In this document: in pieces, positions 8,472 to 17,566 of the stretch
How the letters are laid out: each line of letters begins with the position of its first letter
Position numbering within the stretch: position 1 is the first letter of the stretch
NCBI RefSeq assembly: GCF_009379765.1
Contig: NZ_WHTD01000003.1
Coordinates: 51,512-115,511, forward strand
Length of the DNA: 64,000 nt
Source: Actinophytocola sp.
GTDB taxonomy: Bacteria; Actinomycetota; Actinomycetes; Mycobacteriales; Pseudonocardiaceae
Direction: 5' to 3'
Notes under the pieces: model-generated
Database searches by the model: none
Seen by the model: the letters and a program-made list of their open reading frames with translations, nothing else
What the model was told of the DNA's origin: nothing
Position numbers and translations under genes: made by a program

Positions 8472-9604
8472 GTGATCGAGTTCCAGGCCGTGACCAAGAC
8501 GTACCCGGACGGCACCGTCGCCGTGGACGACCTCGACCTCACGGTGGACGAGGGCCGGATCACCGTGTTCGTCGGGCCGTCCGGCTGTGGCAAGACGACC
8601 TCGCTGCGGATGATCAACCGGATGATCGACCCGACCGGTGGCTCGATCCTGTTGGACGGCAAGGACATTCGCGAGTCCGACCCGCCACTTCTTCGTCGCG
8701 GCATCGGGTACGTCATCCAGCACGCGGGACTTTTCCCGCACCGCACCGTGCTGGACAACGTGGCCACGGTCCCGCTGCTCACCGGCGCCGGCAAGCGCGC
8801 GGCCCGCACCAGGGCGGCCGAGCTGCTCGAGCTGGTCGGGCTGCCGACGGGGCTCACCAGGCGCTACCCGGCCCAGCTCTCCGGCGGCCAGCAGCAGCGC
8901 GTCGGCGTCGCGCGAGCGCTCGCGGCCGACCCGCCGTGCTGCTCATGGACGAGCCGTTCAGCGCGGTCGACCCCATCGTGCGTGACGACCTGCAGCAGCA
9001 GCTGCTGCGCCTGCAGTCCGAACTGGACAAGACGATCGTGTTCGTCACCCACGACATCGACGAGGCCATCAAGCTCGGCGACAAGGTCGCGGTGTTCCGG
9101 GTCGGCGGCCGGCTCGCGCAGTACGACACCCCGTCGGCGCTGCTCGCCAAGCCGTCGGACGACTTCGTGTCCGCGTTCGTCGGGCGCGACCGCGGCTACC
9201 GCGCGCTCGGCTTCCTCACCGCGGACGGCATTCCCGTCGGTCCGGTCGCCACGGTGCAGGTCGGCGAGCCCTCGGCGCAGGCCCGCGGCTCGCTCACCGA
9301 CGGCTGGGCGATCGTCGTCGACGCGGAGAACAAGCCGCTCGGCTGGGCCTCCGCCGACCTTCTGTCCACAGTGGACGAGGTGGCCGCGGACGACCTGGTC
9401 TCCGGCGGCTCACTGTTCGAAGTGGACTCCGGGGCGGGTGGCACGGCCGGCTCGCTGCGCAACGCGCTGGACGCCGCGCTCAGCTCGCCGGCCGCGGTCG
9501 GCATCGCGGTCGACAAGCAGGGCGCGGTCGTCGGCGGCGTCACCGCGGACACCGTGCTGTCCGCGCTGGCCGCCGCGCGGCGCTCGGGCGAGGTGCCCAC
9601 GTGA
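8472..9604 (+). CDS. opuCA: osmoprotectant ABC transporter ATPase, OpuCA-like (frameshift near 8935)
   Basis: ATP-binding subunit of a glycine betaine/carnitine/choline-type importer. Frame one encodes Walker A GPSGCGKTT, the Q-loop region and the signature LSGGQQQR. The protein continues in the next frame with Walker B LLMDEPFSAVD and the switch His in VTHDIDEA, then two CBS-like segments at the C-terminus, as in OpuCA/ProV. The break is a single missing base: the run GACCCGCCGTGCTG at 8929-8942 would restore ADPPVLLMDEP with one more G. Every other motif is intact, so sequence error is as likely as true inactivation. The GTG at 8472 follows GAGGAG, and the stop overlaps the next GTG (GTGA). 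Confidence 0.88.
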
Positions 9605-10275
9605 ACGTCGACTGGCCGTGGCCATGGCTGGATCGCAACTGGGACAAGATCGCCGAGGCCACCGGGGAGCACCTCTACCTGGCGCTCCTGCCGGTCCTCG
9701 TGGGCCTGCTGATCGCCATCCCGCTCGGCTGGGCGGCGTCGCGCTGGACGCTCGCGCGCGGGATCCTGGTGCCGCTCGCCGGAGTGCTCTACACGATCCC
9801 GTCGCTGGCGCTCATCACGTTGGTGCCGCTGCTCATCGGCACCCGGATCATCGACCCGCTCAACGTGCAGGTGCCGCTCGCGATCTACACCATCGCGCTG
9901 CTGGTCCGCTCGGTGTCCGACGCGCTGCTCGCGGTGCCCGGCGACGTCACCGCGGCGGCCACGGCCGTCGGGTACCGGCCGCTGCGCAGGTTCCTCACGG
10001 TCGAGCTGCCGCTGGCCATCCCGGTGATCATCGCCGGGCTCCGGGTCGCGGTGGTGTCCGCGATGAGCCTCGCGTCGGTCGGCGCGCTGATCGGCATCGG
10101 CGGGCTCGGTGGGCTGATCACCGAGGGCTTCCGGCGCAACAACGCGGTGGAGATGGTCGTCGCGATCGCCCTGATCGTAGTGATCGCGCTCGTGATCGAC
10201 GCGTTCCTGCTGCTGGTCGGCAAGGTGCTCACGCCGTGGACCAGGGCCCAGCGCGGGACGCGGGTGTCCGCGTGA
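9601..10275 (+). CDS. opuCB: osmoprotectant ABC transporter permease, OpuCB-like
   Basis: Membrane subunit of the osmoprotectant importer. The 224 residues carry about six hydrophobic segments and the inner-membrane component signature: TAAATAVGYRPLRRF in the cytoplasmic loop that docks on the ATPase, followed by LPLAIPVIIAGLR and GGLGGLITEG. It is somewhat shorter than the second permease. Translation is coupled to opuCA through GTGA at 9601-9604 and to the following permease through another GTGA at 10272-10275. Together the two permeases should form a heterodimeric channel, as in OpuC of Bacillus. Confidence 0.93.
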   Translation: MNVDWPWPWLDRNWDKIAEATGEHLYLALLPVLVGLLIAIPLGWAASRWTLARGILVPLAGVLYTIPSLALITLVPLLIGTRIIDPLNVQVPLAIYTIALLVRSVSDALLAVPGDVTAAATAVGYRPLRRFLTVELPLAIPVIIAGLRVAVVSAMSLASVGALIGIGGLGGLITEGFRRNNAVEMVVAIALIVVIALVIDAFLLLVGKVLTPWTRAQRGTRVSA

Positions 10276-11000
10276 ACTCCGCGTTCAGCTGGCTCTTCGA
10301 CCCGGACCACTGGAGCGGGCCGGAGGGCTTCCCCACCCGGACCCTCGAGCATCTCGGGTACACCGCGCTCGCCGTGTTGATCGCCGCGGCGATCGCGGTC
10401 CCGCTCGGGGCGATCGTCGGGCACACCGGCCGCGGCACGTTCCTCGTCGCGGGGCTGTCCAACTGGCTGCGTGCGCTGCCGGAGCTCGGTCTGCTGACGC
10501 TGCTGGTGCTGCTCACCTACGTCGGCCTGCTGCCGGTGGTGGTCTCGCTGGTCATCCTGGCCATCCCGCCGGTGGTCGCGGGCACCTACGCGGGCGTGCG
10601 CAACGTGGACGCGTCCGTCGTGGACGCCGCGCGCGGGATGGGCATGCGTGAGTCGCACGTGTTGTTCAAGGTCGAGCTGCCCAACGCGCTCCCGCTGATC
10701 CTGGGTGGGGTCCGCTCGGCGACCCTGCAGGTGATCGCGACCGCGACCATCGCCGCGTACGTGTCGCTGGGCGGGCTCGGCCGGTACGTGATCGACGGCA
10801 ACAACTCGGGTGCCGGCTCCCCGGACGGCTACCCGCAGATGGCCGCGGGCGCCATCGCGATCGCGGTGCTGGCGCTGGTCGTCGAAGGAGTGCTCGTGCT
10901 CGTGCAGCGGATGGCCGTGTCGCCGGGGCTGCGCAACGCGGCCACTCGCAAGCGCGCCGCACGCATCTGGCGGCGGCCGACACCGGATTTGGTCAAGTAG
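10272..11000 (+). CDS. opuCD: osmoprotectant ABC transporter permease, OpuCD-like
   Basis: The second membrane subunit, 242 residues with five to six membrane spans. The coupling loop VDAARGMGMRESHVLFKVELP is the EAA-type motif that contacts the ATPase, and GGLGRYVIDG follows as in this family. It starts at GTG 10272, which overlaps the stop of opuCB. A C-terminal basic tail (RKRAARIWRR) probably lies on the cytoplasmic side. The gene ends 24 bp before the start of the binding-protein gene, so the four genes form one transcription unit. Confidence 0.93.
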   Translation: MNSAFSWLFDPDHWSGPEGFPTRTLEHLGYTALAVLIAAAIAVPLGAIVGHTGRGTFLVAGLSNWLRALPELGLLTLLVLLTYVGLLPVVVSLVILAIPPVVAGTYAGVRNVDASVVDAARGMGMRESHVLFKVELPNALPLILGGVRSATLQVIATATIAAYVSLGGLGRYVIDGNNSGAGSPDGYPQMAAGAIAIAVLALVVEGVLVLVQRMAVSPGLRNAATRKRAARIWRRPTPDLVK

Positions 11001-11024
11001 AGAGATCACATGAGGAGACTTGGG

Positions 11025-11942
11025 ATGAAGCGCGTACTCGCCGGTGTGGCGACCGCTGTGGCGGCGGCGCTGACGCTGACGGCTTGTGGCAACTCGGATC
11101 CGCTCGCGGAGGACGACTCCGACTCCGGCAGCGGCGGTTCCAGCGAGACGATTTCGGTCGGGTCGGCCAACTTCCCCGAGAGCCAGCTGCTCGCGGAGAT
11201 CTACGCGCAGGCCCTGGAGGCCAAGGGCGTGACGGTGTCGCGGGAGTTCGACCTCGGTAGCCGGGAGAAGTACTTCGACGGGCTCAAGGACGGGTCGATC
11301 GACCTCATTCCGGAGTACACCGGCGTGCTGCTGCAGTTCATCAACAAGGAGGCCGAGGAGACCTCGCCGGACGAGGTGTACGCGGCGCTGCAGAAGGTGC
11401 TGCCCGCCAACCTGACCGTGCTGGACAAGGCGGCGGCCGAGGACAAGGACGCTGTGGTGGTCACCAAGGAGACCGCCGACAAGTGGAGCCTGAAGTCCAT
11501 CGAGGACCTGGCGCCGCACTGCGCGGAGTCCGTGTTCGGTGCCGCGCCTGAGTTCAAGACGCGGCCGGACGGGATCCCCGGCATCGAGGCCACCTACAAC
11601 TGCACGTTCAAGAGCTTCAGCTCCCTGGAGCCGGGCGCGATCACGACGAAGGCACTGCTCGACGGGACCGTCCAGGCGGCCGACATCTTCACGACGGACG
11701 CCGCCATCGAGGCGAACGGCCTGGTCGTGCTGGAGGACCCGAAGAACAACTTCGCCGCGCAGAACGTCGTGCCGCTGGTGAACAAGGACAAGGCGAGCGA
11801 CACGGTGAAGGAGGCGTTGAACGCGATCTCGGCGAAGCTGGACACGGACACGCTGCTGGACCTGAACGCGCGCCTGAACGCGCCGGACAAGCCGGACTAC
11901 GCCGACGTCGCCGAGGAATGGCTGGGCGAGATCGGCGCTTAA
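11025..11942 (+). CDS. opuCC: osmoprotectant-binding lipoprotein, OpuCC-like
   Basis: Extracytoplasmic substrate-binding lipoprotein of the importer. The signal peptide ends in a lipobox LTAC with the lipidated Cys at residue 21, followed by an acidic Ser/Gly-rich linker. The periplasmic-binding-protein domain (OpuAC family) begins SVGSANFPESQLLAEIY and includes DLIPEYTGVLL and the ligand-cage region near ADIFTTDAAI. I start at ATG 11025, because AGGAGA lies eight bases upstream; the ATG at 11010 overlaps that site. The stop codon is directly followed by a CGCGAGTCC repeat and a strong hairpin. Likely ligands are glycine betaine, choline or carnitine. The exact substrate is not evident. Confidence 0.93.
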   Translation: MKRVLAGVATAVAAALTLTACGNSDPLAEDDSDSGSGGSSETISVGSANFPESQLLAEIYAQALEAKGVTVSREFDLGSREKYFDGLKDGSIDLIPEYTGVLLQFINKEAEETSPDEVYAALQKVLPANLTVLDKAAAEDKDAVVVTKETADKWSLKSIEDLAPHCAESVFGAAPEFKTRPDGIPGIEATYNCTFKSFSSLEPGAITTKALLDGTVQAADIFTTDAAIEANGLVVLEDPKNNFAAQNVVPLVNKDKASDTVKEALNAISAKLDTDTLLDLNARLNAPDKPDYADVAEEWLGEIGA

Positions 11943-12805
11943 CCCCGCGAGTCCCCCGTTCGCGACCCGCGAGTCCCCCGTTCCCGACGATCCGGAACGG
12001 GGGACTCGCCGGTTCTGGGAGGGGGACTCGCGGTGCCGCCGATGCGGGCGCTCAGCTCGGCGGCGGCGCGCAGGGTCTCGGTGGCCAGGTCGGGCCAGGT
12101 CTCGTCGCATTCGGGTTCGCACTCGTGTCGGAACGTGGTGCTGATGGCCGCGATCGGGTGGCCGGTGTGGTCCGCCACCGGCGCCGCCACCGACGCGAAG
12201 CCGGACGTCACGTAGCCGTCCTCGACCGCCCAGCCCCGCTGCCGGCCGGCGGTGAGCAGCCGGCGCAGGTCGGGCAGGTGGACGGGCCCACGCCCGGTCC
12301 GGTTGACGAAACTCTCCCGGCTGGGGAACAGCGCGCGCACCTGCGCCGCCGGCAGCAACCCCAGCATGGCCCGGCCGGACGCCGGCAGCTGCGCCGGCAA
12401 CCGCACCCCGACGTCGGTCACCACGGTGGCGTGCGGGTGCGGCGCCTGCTCGCGGAGCAGGTACAAGGTCTCCCTCCCATGGAGAATCCCCAGGTGGGCG
12501 GTGTGCCCGGTGCGTGCGATGAGCGAGCGCAGCACCGGGCGTGCCAGTCGCTCCAGTGGGTCGTGCCGTAGGTACGCCGACCCCAGCTCGAAGGCGGCCA
12601 GGCCGAGCCCGTACCGCCGCTCCTCCGGCAGGTGGGTGACGAAACCGGCCGCGACCAGCTCGGCCAGCAGGTGGTAGGTCGAGGATCGTGGTAGGCCGAG
12701 CTCGCGGGCCAGGGCACCGGCGGTGACCGGCCCGGCGCGGGTCGCAAGGAGTTGGAGCACCGCGAGCCCGCGGCGCAGCGCCGGCACGTCGCTACTGGTT
12801 CCCAC
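11939..12805 (-). CDS. IclR-family regulator, probable hut regulator, with repeat-encoded C-terminus
   Basis: A 288-residue regulator. The N-terminal winged helix covers about residues 8-65 (LARELGLPRSSTYHLLAELVAAGFV), and the C-terminal effector domain follows, with ASGRAMLGLLP and DGYVTSGFASVAAPV. The family normally ends near LSARIGG. Here about 35 further residues, rich in Arg, Gly and Ser-Pro, come from the CGCGAGTCC repeat, and the stop codon overlaps the opuCC stop on the other strand. The gene is divergent from hutH, so control of histidine utilisation is the best guess. An inverted repeat at 12944-12959 is a candidate binding site. IclR ligands are often pathway metabolites such as urocanate, but that is inference here. 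Confidence 0.88.
   Translation of the reverse strand: MGTSSDVPALRRGLAVLQLLATRAGPVTAGALARELGLPRSSTYHLLAELVAAGFVTHLPEERRYGLGLAAFELGSAYLRHDPLERLARPVLRSLIARTGHTAHLGILHGRETLYLLREQAPHPHATVVTDVGVRLPAQLPASGRAMLGLLPAAQVRALFPSRESFVNRTGRGPVHLPDLRRLLTAGRQRGWAVEDGYVTSGFASVAAPVADHTGHPIAAISTTFRHECEPECDETWPDLATETLRAAAELSARIGGTASPPPRTGESPVPDRRERGTRGSRTGDSRG
11943..12033. repeat. interspersed repeat C (CGCGAGTCC family) with a 16-bp hairpin
   Basis: Four copies of a CGCGAGTCC box in both orientations follow the opuCC stop without a gap. Two of them form a perfect stem, GCGAGTCCCCCGTTCC at 11969-11984 with its complement at 11994-12009 and a nine-base loop. This can terminate opuCC transcription. It also lies inside the 3' end of the opposing IclR reading frame, whose last residues are encoded by the repeat. 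Confidence 0.8.
11969..12009 (+). terminator. hairpin behind the osmoprotectant operon
   Basis: A 16-bp perfect stem with a nine-base loop begins 27 bp behind the opuCC stop. There is no T-run after it, which is usual for actinobacterial terminators. Since it is symmetrical it may also act on the convergent IclR transcript. Confidence 0.6.
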
Positions 12806-12862
12806 GTGGACAGTTTGCGATGTCAGACCAGCGCCGCGGACACCGGGTCATCTAGTCGCCGC

Positions 12863-12920
12863 ATGCCCTGAACGACGCGCTGAGGACGTTCAGCGTCCCG
12901 AACGACGCGTTCGGGGCATC
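12863..12920. repeat. interspersed palindromic repeat D
   Basis: A 58-bp element running from ATGCCCTGAACGACGCG to GAACGACGCGTTCGGGGCAT. Its arms are complementary, with a few mismatches. A closely related 57-bp copy is at 16295-16351. It lies in the IclR-hutH divergent region, outside the likely core promoters. Confidence 0.75.
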
Positions 12921-12943
12921 GGCACGGAGCTGAGGTAATCCCG

Positions 12944-12959
12944 TCTGGGATACCAGACC
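12944..12959. promoter_or_regulatory. candidate operator in the IclR-hutH intergenic region
   Basis: A perfect 6-bp inverted repeat, GTCTGG and CCAGAC around GATA, lies 54 bp before the hutH start codon. Length and spacing suit an IclR dimer half-site. It was chosen because it is the clearest symmetrical site between the regulator and the hut genes besides repeat D. Not proven. Confidence 0.4.
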
Positions 12960-13012
12960 AACTCCGGCCGCCCCGGCTCGTGCGTGAGCCATCGCCGGGT
13001 TGTGATGTACGT

Positions 13013-14514
13013 ATGCGACAGGTGGTTGTGGACGGCGGGGCGCTGACCCGCGAACAGGTCGTCGCGGTCGCCCGCGGCGGCGCGCGCGTCACCCTCGGCG
13101 CGGCCGCGCTCGACGAGGTGACCAAGAGCCGCGCGCACATCGAACGGCTCGCCGGCGCCGAGACACCGACCTACGGCGTCTCCACCGGCTTCGGTGCGCT
13201 CGCCACCCGCCACATCCCACCCGACCGGCGCGCCGCCCTGCAACGCTCGCTGATCCGCTCGCACGCGGCGGGCGCCGGCCAGCCGGTCGAGCCCGAGGTC
13301 GTCCGCGCGCTCATGCTCCTGCGCCTCCGCACGCTCGCCACCGGCCGCACGGGTGTCCGGCCGTCCACCGTGGAGGCGCTGGCGAAGATCCTCAACGCCG
13401 GCATCGTCCCGGTTGTAGCTGAGTACGGCTCGCTCGGCTGCTCCGGCGACCTCGCCCCGCTCTCCGCGGTCGCGCTCGCACTCATGGGCGAGGGCGAGGT
13501 CATCGAGGACGGTGCGACGCGAAGCGCAGGGGACGCCCTACGCGCGAGCGGGATCGAACCGGTCACGCTGGCCGAGAAGGAAGGCCTCGCGCTCATCAAC
13601 GGCACCGACGGCATGCTCGGCATGCTGGTCATGGCCCTTGCCGACCTCACCAAGCTCCTCGACATCGCCGACCTCACCGCGGCAATGAGCGTCGAGGCCC
13701 TCCTCGGCACCGACCGCGTGTTCAGCGACGACCTGCAGCCCTGCGGCCCCACCCCGGGCAGGCGACGTCCGCCGCACGCATCACCGCTTTGTTGCGCGGG
13801 TCGGCCATCGTCGAGAGCCACCGCGGGCCCGACTGCAACCGCGTCCAGGACGCCTACTCGCTGCGTTGCGCCCCGCAGGTCCACGGCGCCGCCCGCGACA
13901 CGGTGTCCTATGTGGAGACCGTGGCCGACCGCGAGCTCGCGGCGGCCATCGACAACCCCGTCGTGCTGCCCGACGGCCGGGTCGAGTCCAACGGCAACTT
14001 CCACGGCGCGCCCATCGCCTACCCGCTCGACTTCCTCGCCATCCCCGTCGCCGACGTCGCGAGCATGGCCGAGCGGCGAACCGACCGGATGCTCGACGCG
14101 ACCCGCAGCCACGGCCTGCCGCCGTTCCTGGCCGACGACCCCGGCGTCGACTCCGGCCACATGATCGCCCAGTACACCCAGGCCGCGATCGTCTCCGAGC
14201 TCAAGCGGCTCGCCGTGCCCGCGTCGGTCGACTCGATCCCCAGCTCGGCCATGCAGGAGGACCACGTGTCCATGGGCTGGTCCGCCGCTCGCAAGCTCCG
14301 CAAGGCGGTCGACGGGCTCACCACCGTGCTCGCGATCGAGCTCCTCACCGCCGCCCGCGCCCTGGACCTCCGGGCGCCGCTCACCCCGGCGCCCGCCACC
14401 GCGCGGGTCGTCGCCGAGTTGCGGAAGAAGGTGCGCGGACCGGGCCAGGACCGCCACCTCGCCCCCGAGATCGCCGCCGCCGAAGCCCTTGTCCGGGAAG
14501 GAAACCTGCCATGA
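13013..14514 (+). CDS. hutH: histidine ammonia-lyase (frameshift near 13738)
   Basis: First enzyme of histidine degradation: deaminates L-histidine to urocanate. The N-terminal half has YGVSTGFGAL and the MIO prosthetic-group tripeptide in the form CSG (GSLGCSGDLAPLS), which I recall from streptomycete enzymes in place of ASG. After about 13735 the protein continues in another frame, with SRGPDCNRVQDAYSLRC-type sequence, GNFHGAPIAYPLD and SSAMQEDHVSMGW. One missing G between CAG and CCCTG (13736-13741) explains the break; restoring it gives DLQALRPHPGQ. All active-site blocks survive, so I regard sequence error as likely. No Shine-Dalgarno sequence precedes ATG 13013, so translation may be leaderless. 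It heads the hut cluster. Confidence 0.9.
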
Positions 14515-14565
14515 CATCGCATGACCCGAGCGGCCGCCAGCCGCACCCAAGGGGAACGAAGCGCA

Positions 14566-14640
14566 ACCCAGCCACAAGTACGTCCCGAACTGAACATCAT
14601 CAACCCACGGTGACCAAGACTTTTGAATCCGGGGAGGCGG
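14566..14640 (+). repeat. interspersed repeat B, leader-like copy before hutU
   Basis: The element begins ACCCAGCCACAA and ends CCGGGGAGGCGG, with exactly 51 bases between. The same two boxes with the same spacing recur at 23506-23580. Here the terminal GGGGAGG is the probable ribosome binding site of hutU. The 131 bp between hutH and hutU hold nothing else that I recognise. Confidence 0.65.
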
Positions 14641-14647
14641 GCCAGCC

Positions 14648-16303
14648 ATGACCAGTCCAGGCCCCCGTCCCGTTCGCGCCGCCAGAGGCACGACGTTGAC
14701 CGCACGCAACTGGCAGACCGAAGCGGCGCTGCGCATGTTCCACAACAACCTCGATCCAGAGGTGGCCGAGCGGCCCGACGACCTCGTCGTCTACGGCGGC
14801 ACCGGCAAGGCGGCCCGCAACTGGGCGAGCTTCGAGGCGATCACCCGCGAGCTGACCGACCTGAGACAGGACGAGACGCTGCTCGTCCAGTCCGGCAAGC
14901 CGGTCGGCGTCATGCGCACGCACGAGTGGGCGCCGCGGGTGCTGATCGCCAACTCCAACCTCGTCGGCGACTGGGCGACCTGGCCCGAGTTCCGCAGGCT
15001 GGAGTCGTTGGGGCTGACCATGTACGGCCAGATGACCGCGGGATCGTGGATCTACATCGGCACCCAGGGCATCCTGCAGGGCACCTACGAGACCTTCGCC
15101 GCGGTGGCCCGCAAACGGTTCGCGGGCAGTCTCAGGGGGACACTCACGCTCACCGCCGGCCTCGGCGGCATGGGCGGCGCGCAACCCCTTGCCATCACGA
15201 TGAACGAGGGCGTCGCGCTGTGCGTCGAGGTCGACCCCGCCCGCGCTCGGCGCCGGCTCGAGACCGGCTACCTCGACGAGATCGCCGACGACCTGGACGA
15301 CGCGGTCCGCCGGGTCGAGACGGCCAAGAAGGAAGGCCGCGCGCTCTCCGTCGCGGTCATCGGGAACGCCGCCGAGACCGTGCCCGAGCTGCTCCGCCGG
15401 GGCGTCGAGATCGACATCGTCACCGACCAGACGTCCGCGCACGACCCGTTGGCGTACCTGCCGAAGGGCGTTGAGCTGGACGACTGGCACGACTACGCGG
15501 CCAAGAAGCCCGACGAGTTCACCGACCGGTCCCGCGACTCGATGGCCGAGCACGTCGACGCGATGGTCGGCTTCCTCGACGCCGGCGCCGAGGTGTTCGA
15601 CTACGGCAACTCGATCCGCGGCGAGGCCAGGCTCGGCGGCAGCGAGCGGGCGTTCGACTTCCCCGGCTTCGTGCCGGCCTACATCCGGCCGATGTTCTGC
15701 GAGGGCATGGGTCCGTTCCGGTGGGCCGCGCTGTCCGGTGACCCCGCCGACATCGCCGCGACCGACCGCGCGATCCTGGACCTGTTCCCGGAGAACGAGT
15801 CCCTGGCTCGTTGGATCCGGCTGGCCGGTGAACGCGTTGCGTTCCAAGGACTTCCGGCGCGGATCTGCTGGCTCGGCTACGGCGAGCGGCACCTCGCCGG
15901 CATGCGGTTCAACGAGCTGGTCGCGAGCGGCGAGCTGTCCGCGCCGGTCGTGATCGGCCGCGACCACCTCGACTGCGGCTCGGTCGCCTCGCCGTACCGG
16001 GAGACCGAGGCGATGGCCGACGGCTCCGACGCGATCGCCGACTGGCCGCTGCTCAACGCCATGGTCAACACCGCGTCCGGCGCGAGCTGGGTGTCCATCC
16101 ACCACGGCGGCGGGGTCGGTATGGGCCGGTCCATCCACGCCGGCCAGGTCACCGTCGCCGACGGCACGCCGCTCGCCGGTCAGAAGATCGAGCGGGTGCT
16201 CACCAACGACCCCGGCATGGGCGTCATCCGGCACGTCGACGCGGGCTACGACCGGGCCGACGAGGTGGCCGCCGAGCGCGGCGTCCGAGTGCCGATGCCC
16301 TGA
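14648..16303 (+). CDS. hutU: urocanate hydratase
   Basis: Second step of histidine degradation: adds water to urocanate to give 4-imidazolone-5-propionate, using tightly bound NAD+. The 551 residues match the normal length. Visible blocks are [27 protein letters not shown], the NAD-binding [14 protein letters not shown], the DQTSAHDPL segment with its following Tyr-Pro-rich stretch, YGNSIRGEA and the C-terminal [18 protein letters not shown]. It is intact, unlike hutH and hutI. The start follows GGGGAGGCGG, supplied by repeat B. The last codons (PMP and stop) lie within palindromic repeat D. It is transcribed with hutH across a 133-bp gap. Confidence 0.97.
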   Translation: MTSPGPRPVRAARGTTLTARNWQTEAALRMFHNNLDPEVAERPDDLVVYGGTGKAARNWASFEAITRELTDLRQDETLLVQSGKPVGVMRTHEWAPRVLIANSNLVGDWATWPEFRRLESLGLTMYGQMTAGSWIYIGTQGILQGTYETFAAVARKRFAGSLRGTLTLTAGLGGMGGAQPLAITMNEGVALCVEVDPARARRRLETGYLDEIADDLDDAVRRVETAKKEGRALSVAVIGNAAETVPELLRRGVEIDIVTDQTSAHDPLAYLPKGVELDDWHDYAAKKPDEFTDRSRDSMAEHVDAMVGFLDAGAEVFDYGNSIRGEARLGGSERAFDFPGFVPAYIRPMFCEGMGPFRWAALSGDPADIAATDRAILDLFPENESLARWIRLAGERVAFQGLPARICWLGYGERHLAGMRFNELVASGELSAPVVIGRDHLDCGSVASPYRETEAMADGSDAIADWPLLNAMVNTASGASWVSIHHGGGVGMGRSIHAGQVTVADGTPLAGQKIERVLTNDPGMGVIRHVDAGYDRADEVAAERGVRVPMP

Positions 16304-16351
16304 ACGACGCGTTCAGGACGTCGAACGCCCCGAGCGCGTCGTTCAGGGCAT
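16295..16351. repeat. palindromic repeat D overlapping the hutU stop codon
   Basis: A 57-bp inverted repeat with arms ATGCCCTGAACGACGCG and CGCGTCGTTCAGGGCAT. The TGA stop of hutU is inside the left arm. Strong pairing makes it a possible terminator or processing site between hutU and the M20 gene, which starts 12 bp after the repeat. Confidence 0.78.
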
Positions 16352-16363
16352 GAAGGGAGCGCG

Positions 16364-17566
16364 ATGAGCACGGCTGACGGGCTGCTGGCGGCGATCGACG
16401 GCGTCGGCGCGGACCGCAGGCGCGGCGGCTTCTCCCGGCACGGCTTCGACCGGGCCGAGCTCGAGCTCCGCGAGTGGTTCGTCGGCGAGGCCGAGCGGCG
16501 CGGCCTCGCCGTGCGGACCGACCGCAACGGCAACGTGTGGGCGTGGTGGGGCGCGCCGGGGCCGGACGCGGTGGTCACCGGCAGCCACCTCGACTCGGTG
16601 CCCGGCGGCGGCGCGTTCGACGGCCCGCTCGGCGTGACGACCGCGCTGGCCGCGGTGGACCTGTTGCGCGCCAACTGGTTCGTCCCTGCCAGACCGCTGG
16701 CGATCGTCGTGTTCGCCGAGGAGGAGGGCGGCCGGTTCGGCGTGCCGTGCCTGGGCTCGCGGCTGCTCACCGGCGCGATCGACCCGGACGCCGCCCGCCG
16801 GCTCACCGACGCCGACGGGGTGTCGCTCGCCGAGGCGGTGGCCGAGGCCGGGCTCCAGCCGGCGCGGCTCGGCCGGGACGACGAGGCGCTGGGCCTGGTC
16901 GGCCGGTTCGTCGAGCTGCACGTCGAGCAGGGCCGCGGGCTGGTCGACCTCGGCGCGCCGGTCGGCCTGGCGAGCTCGATCCTCGCGCACGGGCGGTGGC
17001 GCTTCCGGTTCACCGGCGAGGGAAACCACGCCGGTGCCACGCTCATCGGCGACCGGCGCGACCCGATGCTGCCGGCGTCCGCGCTGGTCCTGGCCGCCCG
17101 CCGGGCCGCGTCCGGTGTGGACGGCGCACGCGCCACCGTCGGCCGGCTGGTGCCCAACCCCGGCGGCGCCAACGTCATCGCGTCCACAGTGGACCTCTGG
17201 CTGGACGCGCGGGCCGGCGACGACGCGGGGACCCGCGCGGTGGTGGGGGAGATCAGCGCGGCGGCGGTCTCGGCGGCCGCCGACGAGGGGTGCACCGTGG
17301 CGGTCACCGAGGAGTCCTACGGCGACACCGTGCACTTCGACGCGGCGCTTCGCGACGAGCTGTCCGGTGTGCTCGGGGACGTGCCGGTGCTGGCGACCGG
17401 CGCCGGGCACGACGCCGGGATCCTCGCGGCCCGGGTTCCGACCGCGATGCTGTTCGTGCGCAACCCGACCGGGGTGAGCCACGCACCGGCCGAGCACGCG
17501 GAGGCGGCCGACTGCACGGCGGGCGTGGTGGCGCTCGCCACCGTGCTGGAACGGCTGGCCGGATGA
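16364..17566 (+). CDS. M20-family amidohydrolase of the hut cluster (allantoate amidohydrolase-like)
   Basis: A 400-residue zinc peptidase-fold hydrolase (M20/ArgE/allantoate amidohydrolase). Metal ligands are visible in GSHLDSVPGGGAFDGPLG and EEEGGRFG, the HVEQG motif follows, and a dimerisation insert contains GEGNHAGAT. It sits between hutU and hutF and overlaps hutF by ATGA. Streptomycete hut clusters have the same gene at this spot and lack a classical N-formylglutamate deformylase. I infer that it hydrolyses N-formyl-L-glutamate, the HutF product, to glutamate and formate. A role in ureide breakdown is the alternative, but no allantoin gene is nearby. The ATG follows AAGGGAGCG. Confidence 0.85.
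   Translation: MSTADGLLAAIDGVGADRRRGGFSRHGFDRAELELREWFVGEAERRGLAVRTDRNGNVWAWWGAPGPDAVVTGSHLDSVPGGGAFDGPLGVTTALAAVDLLRANWFVPARPLAIVVFAEEEGGRFGVPCLGSRLLTGAIDPDAARRLTDADGVSLAEAVAEAGLQPARLGRDDEALGLVGRFVELHVEQGRGLVDLGAPVGLASSILAHGRWRFRFTGEGNHAGATLIGDRRDPMLPASALVLAARRAASGVDGARATVGRLVPNPGGANVIASTVDLWLDARAGDDAGTRAVVGEISAAAVSAAADEGCTVAVTEESYGDTVHFDAALRDELSGVLGDVPVLATGAGHDAGILAARVPTAMLFVRNPTGVSHAPAEHAEAADCTAGVVALATVLERLAG

Noticed and set aside
5960..8857. A 965-codon open frame on the minus strand opposite the GGDEF-EAL gene
   Set aside because: It is the antisense shadow of a real gene. The product is His/Arg/Gly-biased with no domain, and the plus-strand frame has complete motifs.
8925..8945. Programmed frameshifting in opuCA
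   Set aside because: No slippery heptamer or downstream structure is evident, and the same type of break occurs in unrelated genes, which points to a common technical cause.
12863..12920. Repeat D in front of hutH as an IclR operator
   Set aside because: The same element lies behind hutU and looks like a dispersed repeat, so the separate GTCTGG/CCAGAC site is the better candidate.
12418..12938. Additional small genes in the IclR-hutH region
   Set aside because: They are shadows of IclR or lie in repeat D, without start signals.
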